A stretch of DNA of 14,431 nucleotides, from positions 1-14,431 of the forward strand of contig CAZAJU010000051.1 in NCBI GenBank assembly GCA_964485455.1. Direction: 5' to 3'. The notes below the pieces were generated by a model that had not been told where the DNA came from, searched no databases, and saw only the letters and a list, made by a program, of their open reading frames with translations. Each line of letters opens with the position of its first letter. Position 1 is the stretch's first letter. Origin of the DNA: Tissierella_B sp964485455. GTDB lineage: Bacteria; Bacillota; Clostridia; Tissierellales; Tissierellaceae. Of the stretch, positions 1 through 7,421 are shown piece after piece. The position numbers were made by a program, and so were the translations under genes.

Positions 1-67
1 CTGTAGGTAATTTAGTCTGATCAATTATATACATAATTCCGTCTTCATATCTTATTGTATCAATCAC
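1..67 (-). CDS. mtnA: MtnA-like sugar-1-phosphate isomerase, N-terminal fragment
   Basis: This is the start of a gene that runs off the left edge. Translation begins at a GTG (65-67) with a perfect AGGAGG at 75-80, seven bases upstream, and gives 22 residues: MIDTIRYEDG then IMYIIDQTKLPT. The pattern of a short strand, an acidic-Gly turn and an 'IDQTKLP' block is the N-terminus of the MtnA / eIF2B-alpha-like isomerase family. In that family S-methylthioribose-1-phosphate isomerase converts an aldose-1-phosphate to a ketose-1-phosphate. It lies 16 bases downstream of the purine nucleoside phosphorylase, whose product would be a pentose-1-phosphate, so the two make a sensible pair. Family members also act on 5-deoxyribose-1-phosphate and related sugars, so the exact substrate is open. 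Only the N-terminus is visible; no catalytic residue can be checked. Confidence 0.75.
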   Translation of the reverse strand, partial: MIDTIRYEDGIMYIIDQTKLPT

Positions 68-83
68 AACTTATCCTCCTAAT

Positions 84-899
84 CTATATTAAGCCTAAAA
101 TGTTTTCTAATAGGCTTCTAAACTGCTCTCCAACCCTATTAGCCGTTTCGATTACCTCTTCTCCTGATAATGGAACATCCAATATACCCGTTCCTAAATT
201 GGTAATGCATGAAATGGCCAATACCTTTAAACCACCATGGTTTGCAACTATTACCTCTGGCACTGTAGACATACCTACAGCACTACCTCCGAAGGAGTTG
301 AAAAGTTTTATTTCAGCTGCAGTTTCAAAGCTTGGTCCAGTGTAGCCTACGTAAACTCCCTGTCTTAAGGATAAGCCCAGGTTCTCAGCTGCCTTATGAG
401 CTATTTTTATTAATTCAGGATCATATGGCTTACTCATATCTAGAAATCTTGGACCAAAATCATCCTGGTTCTTTCCTATTAGTGGATTGTTCCCCATAAA
501 GTTTATATGATTATCGATTACCATCAGATCTCCAGGAGTAAATTCTGCTTTTAAGCCTCCTGCTGCATTAGTAATTATCAACTTCTCAATGCCCATCTTC
601 TGCATTACACGAATAGGATAGGTTACTTCATCCATGGAATATCCCTCATAAAAGTGGAATCTTCCCTGCATACAAAATACTTCTTTGCCATTGCATTGTC
701 CTATTATCAATCTGCTTTTATGGCCAGGTGCAGTTGACACCGGGAAATTTGGTATATCTTCATAAGGTATAATAACCGGATTATCTATCTTATCTACGAA
801 ATCACCTAAGCCTGAACCAAGGATAAGTCCAACCTTTGGTCTTAGTTCTGTTAAGCTTTCAATGAACTTTATAGATTCATTAACTCTTTTTAATAACAT
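84..899 (-). CDS. Purine nucleoside phosphorylase, trimeric type, with altered 5' site
   Basis: A cytoplasmic 271-residue enzyme, full length for the PunA/PNP family that splits purine nucleosides with phosphate into base and pentose-1-phosphate. Visible blocks are GSGLG (28-32), PGHKSR (58-63), GRFHFYEGY (79-87), NAAGG (111-115), GPSFET (188-193, base-binding Glu192) and GMSTVPE (209-215). ITN ends at Asn234. That Asn is the residue of 6-oxopurine (inosine/guanosine) enzymes; adenine-type methylthioadenosine phosphorylases carry Asp. One deviation stands out: residue 246 is Gly in 'PLSGEEV', where Bacillus PunA has His (PLSHDEV) and human PNP has His257, which contacts the ribose 5'-OH. This could allow a 5'-modified nucleoside such as methylthioinosine or 5'-deoxyinosine. 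ATG start with AGGAGG five to six bases upstream; 22 bases after the SDR stop, 16 before mtnA. Family is certain, substrate inferred. Confidence 0.92.
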   Translation of the reverse strand: MLLKRVNESIKFIESLTELRPKVGLILGSGLGDFVDKIDNPVIIPYEDIPNFPVSTAPGHKSRLIIGQCNGKEVFCMQGRFHFYEGYSMDEVTYPIRVMQKMGIEKLIITNAAGGLKAEFTPGDLMVIDNHINFMGNNPLIGKNQDDFGPRFLDMSKPYDPELIKIAHKAAENLGLSLRQGVYVGYTGPSFETAAEIKLFNSFGGSAVGMSTVPEVIVANHGGLKVLAISCITNLGTGILDVPLSGEEVIETANRVGEQFRSLLENILGLI

Positions 900-921
900 A
901 TTTACCTCCTTAAGTATCTAA

Positions 922-1686
922 TTAATTACGAACAACTCCACCGTCTAAATTAATAGTTTCACCACTAACATTCTTAGATTCATCTGATGCTAAGAAGACT
1001 ACCATAGCTGCAACATCTTCAGGCGATTGGAATCTCTTTAGAGGAATACCACCTTCCATCATGTTACGAGTCTCTTCAAGACTCATTCCAGTTTTTTCGG
1101 ATATATTCTTTATAACTCCCCTAATCATCTCTGTTTCCACGGAACCTGGACATATGGCATTAACCCTAATATCACTTCCACCTAATTCAGCTGCTAATGA
1201 ACGAGTAAATCCAATTACAGCTGCTTTAGAAGCACAATAAGCGCTTGACCCTGGGAAAGCATTTCTTCCTGCTATGGAGGAAATATTTATGATGCTGCCA
1301 CCCATATTCTTTGCTATCATATTTCTTACAACAGCTCTTGTACATAGAAAAGGACCACGAGCATTTACTGCAAATATCTTTTCCCACATATCTAGCTCTG
1401 AATCTATAAGATTGGCTTCCGGAGCGATTCCTGCATTATTTACTAATATGGAAATTCCATTGGTTTGATTATTTACCTTCTCCACAGTGGCATTTACAGC
1501 ATCTTCATCGGAAACGTCCATAGCCAATCTCATAAGTCTATCTTCATACTCTCCTGCATCCCAACTTACTTCTTTAATATCACAAGCAGCAACAATCGCA
1601 CCTTCTGATAAAAACCTTTTGGCTATTGCCTTTCCTGAGCCATTTGAAGCACCAGTAACTAAAACAACCTTGTCTTTTAGACTCAT
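922..1686 (-). CDS. Short-chain dehydrogenase/reductase (SDR), NAD-dependent type
   Basis: A 254-residue classical SDR that would oxidise a secondary alcohol or reduce a ketone using a nicotinamide cofactor. The cofactor motif TGASNGSG is at 11-18; the last triplet is G-S-G rather than the usual G-I-G. Asp37 at the end of strand 2 favours NAD over NADP. NNAG is at 83-86 and Asn109 is present, and the catalytic set is Ser137, Tyr150, Lys154 (YCASK). The C-terminal 'NLDGG' is typical. The chosen start is the ATG at 1686: it overlaps the oxidoreductase stop as ATGA and has AGAGG about seven bases upstream, inside the preceding gene. An in-frame ATG at 1704 has no comparable site. The overlap implies translational coupling to the Gfo/Idh/MocA enzyme, so the two may act in sequence on the same molecule. 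Substrate unknown; the operon suggests a nucleoside or its sugar. Confidence 0.9.
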   Translation of the reverse strand: MSLKDKVVLVTGASNGSGKAIAKRFLSEGAIVAACDIKEVSWDAGEYEDRLMRLAMDVSDEDAVNATVEKVNNQTNGISILVNNAGIAPEANLIDSELDMWEKIFAVNARGPFLCTRAVVRNMIAKNMGGSIINISSIAGRNAFPGSSAYCASKAAVIGFTRSLAAELGGSDIRVNAICPGSVETEMIRGVIKNISEKTGMSLEETRNMMEGGIPLKRFQSPEDVAAMVVFLASDESKNVSGETINLDGGVVRN

Positions 1687-2759
1687 TGTTCCACCTCTAC
1701 CCATTTAGAATTGTTATTTGCACTTTCATAAATTGCATTACATACTAGAGAATTGATATATCCATCTTTAAAGGTTGGGTATTTAGGAGCATCACTTGGT
1801 ATACCAACTTCTATATCCTTATATACTTCTTCAAAAAAACTCTTAAAAGTACTTGGGAAACCTCCTCCAAAAGCATTGATTGAAGAATTAATACCTGTAA
1901 ATTTACCTGCCTTGTGGACAGCATAAGGGTCTTCGTTGTTCCACCAGATGCTTTTCTTAGTTCCAGTAATATCTATGGTCAGTCTATTACTTCTTCCATG
2001 GGACACCTCTGAAAGCACCATGCTTCCAATTGCTCCGTTGGAGAAACGAAGGGATACGATGGAACTATCGTCACTATTAACTATTATCTTTTCTGCATCC
2101 TCTACTTGGCTTTCATACATCATATTGCCCTTTAGATATCTTTCCCGATTAAATCTTCCATAGTTAGCGCTTACTTCAACTATCTCTAGTCCTGTTAAAT
2201 ATCGCGCTAAATCTATCCAATGGGATCCTATTTCTGAAGTAGCTCTCGTATTGCCTGCTACTTCTTCCTTGTATCTCCATGAATAATCAGCAGGCAGTGC
2301 ATGGAATTCTTGAAGGTAGCTACCATGAATTAAGTTAATCTTTCCAATCTCATCTTGAGCAATTGTATCCTTAATCTTTGCGCAAGACTCATGGAATCTA
2401 ACGTTGAAATTAACTCCGTTTACAAGATTCTTTTTCTTTGCAAGTTCCATCAATTCCTTAGCTTCACTTGAATTTAAACACAAAGGCTTTTCGCAAACTA
2501 CATGCTTGTCCGCATCTAATGCAGCCTTAACCATTTCAAAGTGTAAAGTAGGTGGAGTACATATGTGAACTACATCTATATCCTCTGCCAATCCATCATT
2601 GAAATCTATACTAAAATTTTCGATACCCCATTGTTTAGCAAATTTCTCTGTTCGATATATATCAGAACCTATTGCTAACTCTACAGTATGTCCTAGACTT
2701 TGTAACTCAGATACATGAACTCCTGCAATAAATCCAACACCAACGATTGCAACTTTCAT
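1683..2759 (-). CDS. Gfo/Idh/MocA-family oxidoreductase
   Basis: A 358-residue NAD(P)-dependent sugar or polyol dehydrogenase, usual length for the family. The Rossmann motif GVGFIAG is at 7-13, followed by 'VVHICTPP' (63-70). The conserved EKP is at 90-92 with catalytic Lys91, and the helix 'EIGSHWIDLARYLTG' (176-190) carries His180 and Asp183, the usual active-site pair. The start is the ATG at 2759, preceded by GGGAGG seven bases upstream. A longer frame back to 2846 would run into the permease gene and lacks a ribosome binding site. The gene begins 25 bases after the permease stop and overlaps the SDR by four bases. Members oxidise hydroxyls of sugars, inositols and glycosides. Here, sitting between a nucleoside importer and a nucleoside phosphorylase, it may act on the imported nucleoside or its pentose. 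That substrate is inference. Confidence 0.9.
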   Translation of the reverse strand: MKVAIVGVGFIAGVHVSELQSLGHTVELAIGSDIYRTEKFAKQWGIENFSIDFNDGLAEDIDVVHICTPPTLHFEMVKAALDADKHVVCEKPLCLNSSEAKELMELAKKKNLVNGVNFNVRFHESCAKIKDTIAQDEIGKINLIHGSYLQEFHALPADYSWRYKEEVAGNTRATSEIGSHWIDLARYLTGLEIVEVSANYGRFNRERYLKGNMMYESQVEDAEKIIVNSDDSSIVSLRFSNGAIGSMVLSEVSHGRSNRLTIDITGTKKSIWWNNEDPYAVHKAGKFTGINSSINAFGGGFPSTFKSFFEEVYKDIEVGIPSDAPKYPTFKDGYINSLVCNAIYESANNNSKWVEVEQ

Positions 2760-2784
2760 ACTTAATCCTCCCATCATTATTTTC

Positions 2785-3702
2785 TTATTCCTGTTCCTTA
2801 TATGGTTTTCCTGAAGCCGCGGGACCATGTACCTTTTTCTTGCCAAAGCTACTCAATATAAGGACGGTTAAAATATAAGGTATCATTTGAATAAATTGAG
2901 TATATGCTACAAGGGACTGTAACCTCATTTGCATTGCATCAGCAAAACCGAATAATAATGCACCGCCAAAGGCTCCCAGGGGACTCCATCTACCGAATAC
3001 CGTTGCTGCCAAAGCCATAAATCCTCTTCCACTAGTCATATCTCTTGAAAAGAAGGATAGCTGACTTATGGAAAGATATGCTCCACCGATTCCTATTAGA
3101 GCAGCTCCTAATATAGTTGCTAAGTATCTATATTTTGAAACGCTTAATCCCAAGCTAGACAATACCTCTGGATGCTCACCTGCTGTCTTTATACGAAGTC
3201 CAAAGCTAGTCTTATTGATTAAGAACCATATAAGGAATAGAGTTGGAAAAAGCAAGTAAATAATAGGGTTTTGCTTTCCAAACACATCTCCAATCAGGGG
3301 AATATTCGCTATAAAAGGAACGGTCCAATCCTCTAGATTATTTACTACGTCACTCTTGCCATCCATATTCCAAATAATCTTTAGCATCATGGCAGTAAAT
3401 CCACTAACTAATAAATTTAATCCAACACCACTAACAGTGTGATTAGCTTGATGTTCAATACATAAGTAGGATCTTATCAATGCTACTATTATAGAAAATA
3501 ACATGGCAAAGAAGACACCTATCCAGGGATTTCCAAAGAGCCAGCTTCCAATAACTGCACCAAAGGCACCTGATAGCATAATTCCTTCTGTGGCTAGTGC
3601 ATTGATACCTGACAATTCCATAGTTACAGAGCCTAAGGCTGCGAAAGCAATAGGTGTAGTCAATCTTAGAGTTGCACTTAATAGTGAAATTATATCCTGC
3701 AT
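2785..3702 (-). CDS. BMP-type ABC importer permease, second subunit (NupQ/BmpC-like)
   Basis: A 305-residue inner-membrane permease of the branched-chain/ribose/BMP class, with about eight to nine hydrophobic segments. The N-terminal block runs 'TTPIAFAALGSVTMELSG' (15-32) into 'ALATEGIMLSGAFGA' (35-49). This is the signature of the second permease of purine nucleoside importers; most relatives read 'NIGLEG' or 'NIALEG' where this one has 'NALATEG'. A second block, 'ANHTVSGVGLNLL' (86-98), and 'GRGFMALAATVFGRW' near the C-terminal third also fit. It would pair with the upstream permease to form the channel. The ATG start is three bases after the upstream stop, and its ribosome binding site (AGGAGAGG) lies inside the end of that gene, so translation is probably coupled. 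Confidence 0.9.
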   Translation of the reverse strand: MQDIISLLSATLRLTTPIAFAALGSVTMELSGINALATEGIMLSGAFGAVIGSWLFGNPWIGVFFAMLFSIIVALIRSYLCIEHQANHTVSGVGLNLLVSGFTAMMLKIIWNMDGKSDVVNNLEDWTVPFIANIPLIGDVFGKQNPIIYLLFPTLFLIWFLINKTSFGLRIKTAGEHPEVLSSLGLSVSKYRYLATILGAALIGIGGAYLSISQLSFFSRDMTSGRGFMALAATVFGRWSPLGAFGGALLFGFADAMQMRLQSLVAYTQFIQMIPYILTVLILSSFGKKKVHGPAASGKPYKEQE

Positions 3703-3705
3703 TTC

Positions 3706-4743
3706 CTACCTCTCCTTTAGCCTTAATTTTTTATTTAGTGATTCCTTAAAATTAGGAACTAACATTGGTGCAGCAATCAATAAGATTATCATACCTTGCA
3801 ATACTGTTATAAACTGAACCGATAGATTAGAACCAAAGTTTAGCATAATACCTCCGGCTTTAAGAGCACCGAATATAATTGAGCTAAAGATAACGCTAAT
3901 AGGCGAGGTGCCTAACACTGCTACTGCTATACCTTCAAAGCCATATCCTGAAGAGAAACCTTGGATTAACCTATGATAAGAGCCTAATATTTCCATAGTT
4001 CCAGCGAGACCTGAACATAATCCTGAAATCAGCATTGTAGTTATTAAAACTTTATTTACATGGATACCACTAGCAGCTGCTGCCTTTTCATTAGAGCCTA
4101 CCATTGTAATCTTGTAGCCAAGTACTGTCTTCTTAAGTAAAAAATTCAAACCAATTGCCAAAAGTATGCCTATAAATATAGCTATTGTCACCTTGCTATT
4201 GGGAAATAGTCTCAGTAATTTAGCACTTTCCTGTATCTTTTGGGTCTGAGCAACAGAGCTATTTAGCTCTCTAATAGGATAATTAAGGAGATAATCCAAC
4301 AATAGGGTCGCTATGTAATTCATCATAAGGGCAGTGACTACTTCATGGGCTCCCTTCTTAACCTTTAACCAAATAGGTAAAAATGCCCAAATCATTCCTC
4401 CAATCATACCTGCAACAATGCAGATTAGTATATGGATAGGAGCTGGCAAGCCTTTAATATATATGGCAGCTAAAGAGCTAAATAAAGCACCTATATATAG
4501 TTGACCTTCTACGCCAAGGTTTAGAATTCCACCCTTTAAACCTAAAGAAACTGCTAAGCCACAGAACAACAGAGGTGTTGATTGCAACAATGTCTGTAAA
4601 ATGCTATTGCGTGATCCGAATGCCCCTTTTATAAGCATGCCATAGATCTCTATAGGGGAATTACCACTGGCTACGATAATGACACCACCTATGAGAAATG
4701 ATAATAATAGGGAGTAAAGAGGTGCTAAATTAAATTTTTTCAC
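3706..4743 (-). CDS. BMP-type ABC importer permease, first subunit (NupP/BmpB-like)
   Basis: A 345-residue membrane protein with an N-terminal anchor segment (8-26) and several further hydrophobic helices. The hallmark block 'GLKGGILNLGVEGQLYIGAL' is at 68-87 and the cytoplasmic loop 'GAHEVVTALMMNYIA' at 131-145, as in nucleoside importer permeases of the BMP/PnrA group. It should form the heterodimeric translocation channel with the next gene product. The start codon is GTG at 4741-4743, eight bases after GGGAGGAGG. The gene overlaps the last 14 bases of the ATPase gene, which points to coupled translation and a fixed subunit ratio. The family is clear; the exact nucleoside carried cannot be read from the permease. 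Confidence 0.9.
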   Translation of the reverse strand: MKKFNLAPLYSLLLSFLIGGVIIVASGNSPIEIYGMLIKGAFGSRNSILQTLLQSTPLLFCGLAVSLGLKGGILNLGVEGQLYIGALFSSLAAIYIKGLPAPIHILICIVAGMIGGMIWAFLPIWLKVKKGAHEVVTALMMNYIATLLLDYLLNYPIRELNSSVAQTQKIQESAKLLRLFPNSKVTIAIFIGILLAIGLNFLLKKTVLGYKITMVGSNEKAAAASGIHVNKVLITTMLISGLCSGLAGTMEILGSYHRLIQGFSSGYGFEGIAVAVLGTSPISVIFSSIIFGALKAGGIMLNFGSNLSVQFITVLQGMIILLIAAPMLVPNFKESLNKKLRLKER

Positions 4744-6250
4744 TTGGCTTTCCTCCTCCCATTAATCTACCTAATTCCATCAATGTATACTCCTCCGAGG
4801 GCTTTACCTCAATAATCTTTCCATCATAAAGTACGGCTATGCGATCGCTTAATTCCATTAGCTCATCTAAATCCGAGGAAATCAATAATACACCTGAACC
4901 ATCGGCTTTCAAACGATTTAATTCCTTATGAATAAAGGATGATGCCATGATATCAACACCTCTAGTAGGATGGGCTGCAATTATTAGCTTAGGATTTCTC
5001 ATAGTTTCACGTCCAACTACGAATTTCTGCTGATTTCCACCTGAGAACTCAACCAGCCTTCTGTTTATGTCCCTAGGCCTTACATCATAAGTATCCAAAG
5101 CATGAGCTGAGATTTCCATTATCTTCTTCCAATTGATTAAATGCTTATTTATTAGATACTCCTTATTATTTTGATAGCCCATAAAGAAATTATATGGAAC
5201 TGATAAATTAGGGGCTATACTATAAGCTTGTCTATCTGCATGGATACAGGAGACGCCATATTCGATTAACTCATCTGTCTTCTTGCCCTTTATAGACTCT
5301 CCTTCAATAGCTATATCTCCTGTCCAATTGTTTTCTAATCCAAATAAAGAATTTATTATTTCTGATTGGCCATTGCCTTCTACACCTGCTATGCCTAAAA
5401 TTTCATTTTTTTTAATATCAAAGTTAATACCCTTTAAAACCTCTACTCTATTAGAATCCTTAAGTTTCACATCGCTAAACTTTAAAAGGCTTTCAGTAGA
5501 ATTGAATTTCTTCTTTTCACCTTTAGCTACCTTATGCCCTACCATTAGCTGACTTAGTTCATCGATATTTGTATCAGCTACTAATCTTTCACCAACCATC
5601 TTTCCATGACGTAAAACATAGATCCTATCTGAAATAGCCATAGTTTCCTTTAATTTATGAGTAATAATAATTATAGTCTTTCCACTCTTACGTAGATTGT
5701 CTATGACCTTAAACAAATCCGTAACCTCTTGCGGAGTTAAAACAGCTGTAGGTTCATCCAGTATTAGAATCTCAGCACCTTGATACAGGGCTTTAATAAT
5801 TTCTACTCTCTGCCTTTCCCCTATAGAAATATCCTTAATCATCTTATCTAATGGTACTATTAAGCCATATTCAGCGGAAAGTTTTTCTACGATTCTTCTT
5901 CCTTCCTGCCTATTAAAGTACAGATATTTTCCTGGCTCTTTACCAATCATTACATTGTCTACAACGGACATAGTGTCTACTAACATAAAATGCTGATGGA
6001 CCATTTGAATACCCATTGATATAGCCACTCTGGGACTGGTAATATCCATGATTTTACCTTTGTAACGGATTTCTCCTCCATCATTTTTATACATTCCATA
6101 GAGAATCTTCATAAGGGTGGTTTTACCAGCACCATTTTCACCTAATAAACAAAGAACTTCTCCTTCCTTGCAGTAAAAGTCTACTGAATCCAAAGCTACA
6201 TTCGACCCAAATACCTTTCGAATCCCTTTCATATCAACGAATTTTTCCAA
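4730..6250 (-). CDS. Double-domain ABC ATPase of BMP-type nucleoside importer (NupO-like)
   Basis: A 506-residue cytoplasmic protein with two fused ABC cassettes that powers the importer. Cassette 1 (about 1-240) is complete: Walker A GENGAGKTT (37-45), Q-loop Gln86, signature ISIGERQ (141-147), Walker B ILILDEP (161-167) with catalytic Glu166, and switch His198. Cassette 2 (about 255-495) is degenerate in the way usual for this family: its P-loop reads GVEGNGQSE (289-297) without the Lys, the signature FSGGNQQ (402-408) is intact, and the Walker B is LIIAAHP (422-428) without Asp-Glu. Only cassette 1 is likely to hydrolyse ATP efficiently. The start is TTG at 6250 with AGAGAGG eight bases upstream; no site precedes the ATG six codons later. 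It follows the lipoprotein gene across a 60-base gap with a strong hairpin. Confidence 0.94.
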   Translation of the reverse strand: MEKFVDMKGIRKVFGSNVALDSVDFYCKEGEVLCLLGENGAGKTTLMKILYGMYKNDGGEIRYKGKIMDITSPRVAISMGIQMVHQHFMLVDTMSVVDNVMIGKEPGKYLYFNRQEGRRIVEKLSAEYGLIVPLDKMIKDISIGERQRVEIIKALYQGAEILILDEPTAVLTPQEVTDLFKVIDNLRKSGKTIIIITHKLKETMAISDRIYVLRHGKMVGERLVADTNIDELSQLMVGHKVAKGEKKKFNSTESLLKFSDVKLKDSNRVEVLKGINFDIKKNEILGIAGVEGNGQSEIINSLFGLENNWTGDIAIEGESIKGKKTDELIEYGVSCIHADRQAYSIAPNLSVPYNFFMGYQNNKEYLINKHLINWKKIMEISAHALDTYDVRPRDINRRLVEFSGGNQQKFVVGRETMRNPKLIIAAHPTRGVDIMASSFIHKELNRLKADGSGVLLISSDLDELMELSDRIAVLYDGKIIEVKPSEEYTLMELGRLMGGGKPSEKI

Positions 6251-6276
6251 AGAAGTATACCTCTCTTTCTATGGTA

Positions 6277-6296
6277 AAGGGAGGATAACCTCCCTT
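6277..6296 (-). promoter_or_regulatory. Intercistronic hairpin between lipoprotein and ATPase genes
   Basis: Perfect 8-bp inverted repeat AAGGGAGG-ATAA-CCTCCCTT lies between the lipoprotein stop (6311) and the ATPase start (6250). On the minus-strand transcript it is followed by only three U residues, so it should be a weak or partial terminator, or a block to 3' exonucleases. Such hairpins often raise the amount of binding protein relative to transporter subunits. The ATPase ribosome binding site lies outside the stem. Confidence 0.6.
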
Positions 6297-6310
6297 AATA
6301 TTATCTTCTA

Positions 6311-7396
6311 CTATTCAAATGAACCAACTTGTTCAATATAAGCATCTACCTCTGATGGTTCAGCTGGTATAGCTACTTTTGCTTCAACTAAAAACTCTTT
6401 AATCTTCTCTAACTTTTGAATTATTTCATCTGGAGTCTCTATATTGGATCCTTCCATGGTTAATTGTGAAGTCATAGAATCATCCTTCATTGATATTGAA
6501 AAATCTCCACCTTCATACTTTCCTTCTAGAGCATCCTTTGCTGTAGCATAAACAGTATCTGCTATACCTCTGATTCCAGAAGCTAAGATGCTGCCTGGAT
6601 ATAAACTGTTTTGATTTCCATCATATCCAAGACCATAAAGACCAACCTTTTCTCCTGCCTCTAAAACTCCCACCCCTGAACCACCAGCTGCTTGGAATAT
6701 AATATCAGCGCCTTGGCTATATAATGATTGAGCAAGTTCTGAACCCTTACCAGGGTCATTCCATGCGCCAACGAAAGTTGTTAGAACCTTTATATCAGGA
6801 TTTACATATCTTGCACCAGCTTCATATCCGGCTGCTAAGCTTCTGATTATAGGAATATCCATACCTCCAACTATACCAATAGTATTCTTACCTTGAGCAT
6901 TTGGTAATAATCCTTCCTTCTCCATTAGTCCTGCATATGCACCTACTAAGAAAGAAGTATCCGTTTGGCTTAAAATAACAGACTTAACGTTTTCATTTCC
7001 TGCAAATCCATCAATTACTAGCATAGGTTGCTCTGGAAAATCTGCACTTACGGCATTAACTGAATCGACTGAGTCACCACCCATTGCAACTATCAAAGCA
7101 TATTCTTCCATAGCTGCAAAATTTCTTATGATACCTTCCATATCTGCAATTGAAGTAGGTTCAGCAACATCAACTTGAATTCCTTCTTCCTTTAATCTCA
7201 ATATTCCTTCGTAGCCTAGGTCGTTAAAGGATTTGTCTCCTAGTCCACCAGTTCCCGTTACAAAAGCAATCTTGCCTGCAGCTTCTTCAACTTTGTCCTC
7301 ATTGGTTGTTGTTTCTTTTGAATCACTACTACATGCAGTAAGTACCATACTAAATGCTAATAACAAACTTAAAAATAAAGCTAATTTACGTTTCAT
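6311..7396 (-). CDS. BMP-family substrate-binding lipoprotein (PnrA/BmpA-like, purine nucleoside)
   Basis: A 361-residue extracytoplasmic binding protein. The signal peptide is followed by the lipobox LTAC (19-22), so Cys22 should be lipidated and anchor it outside the membrane. After a short acidic linker comes the BMP domain: 'GDKSFND' (53-59, with Phe57, the position that stacks on the base in PnrA), 'TDTSFLVGAYAG' (145-156, Asp146), 'GAWNDPGKG' (210-218) and 'GLGYDGNQ' (256-262, Asp259). The 'ASGIRGI' segment (272-278) carries Arg276 where many relatives have a Lys that contacts the ribose. Segment 104-111 ('AMGGDSVD') also differs from the common form. The fold and the purine-nucleoside family assignment are secure, while the changes around the ribose side leave room for a modified nucleoside. 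ATG start six bases after GGAGGT. It feeds the ATPase and permeases encoded downstream. Confidence 0.93.
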   Translation of the reverse strand: MKRKLALFLSLLLAFSMVLTACSSDSKETTTNEDKVEEAAGKIAFVTGTGGLGDKSFNDLGYEGILRLKEEGIQVDVAEPTSIADMEGIIRNFAAMEEYALIVAMGGDSVDSVNAVSADFPEQPMLVIDGFAGNENVKSVILSQTDTSFLVGAYAGLMEKEGLLPNAQGKNTIGIVGGMDIPIIRSLAAGYEAGARYVNPDIKVLTTFVGAWNDPGKGSELAQSLYSQGADIIFQAAGGSGVGVLEAGEKVGLYGLGYDGNQNSLYPGSILASGIRGIADTVYATAKDALEGKYEGGDFSISMKDDSMTSQLTMEGSNIETPDEIIQKLEKIKEFLVEAKVAIPAEPSEVDAYIEQVGSFE

Positions 7397-7421
7397 CTTC
7401 TAACCTCCGTTTTTAATGTTT

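Noticed and set aside
84..899. Assignment of the phosphorylase as a methylthioadenosine phosphorylase because it lies next to mtnA.
   Set aside because: It carries Asn234 of 6-oxopurine enzymes, not the Asp of adenine-specific ones, and its overall sequence is PunA-like.
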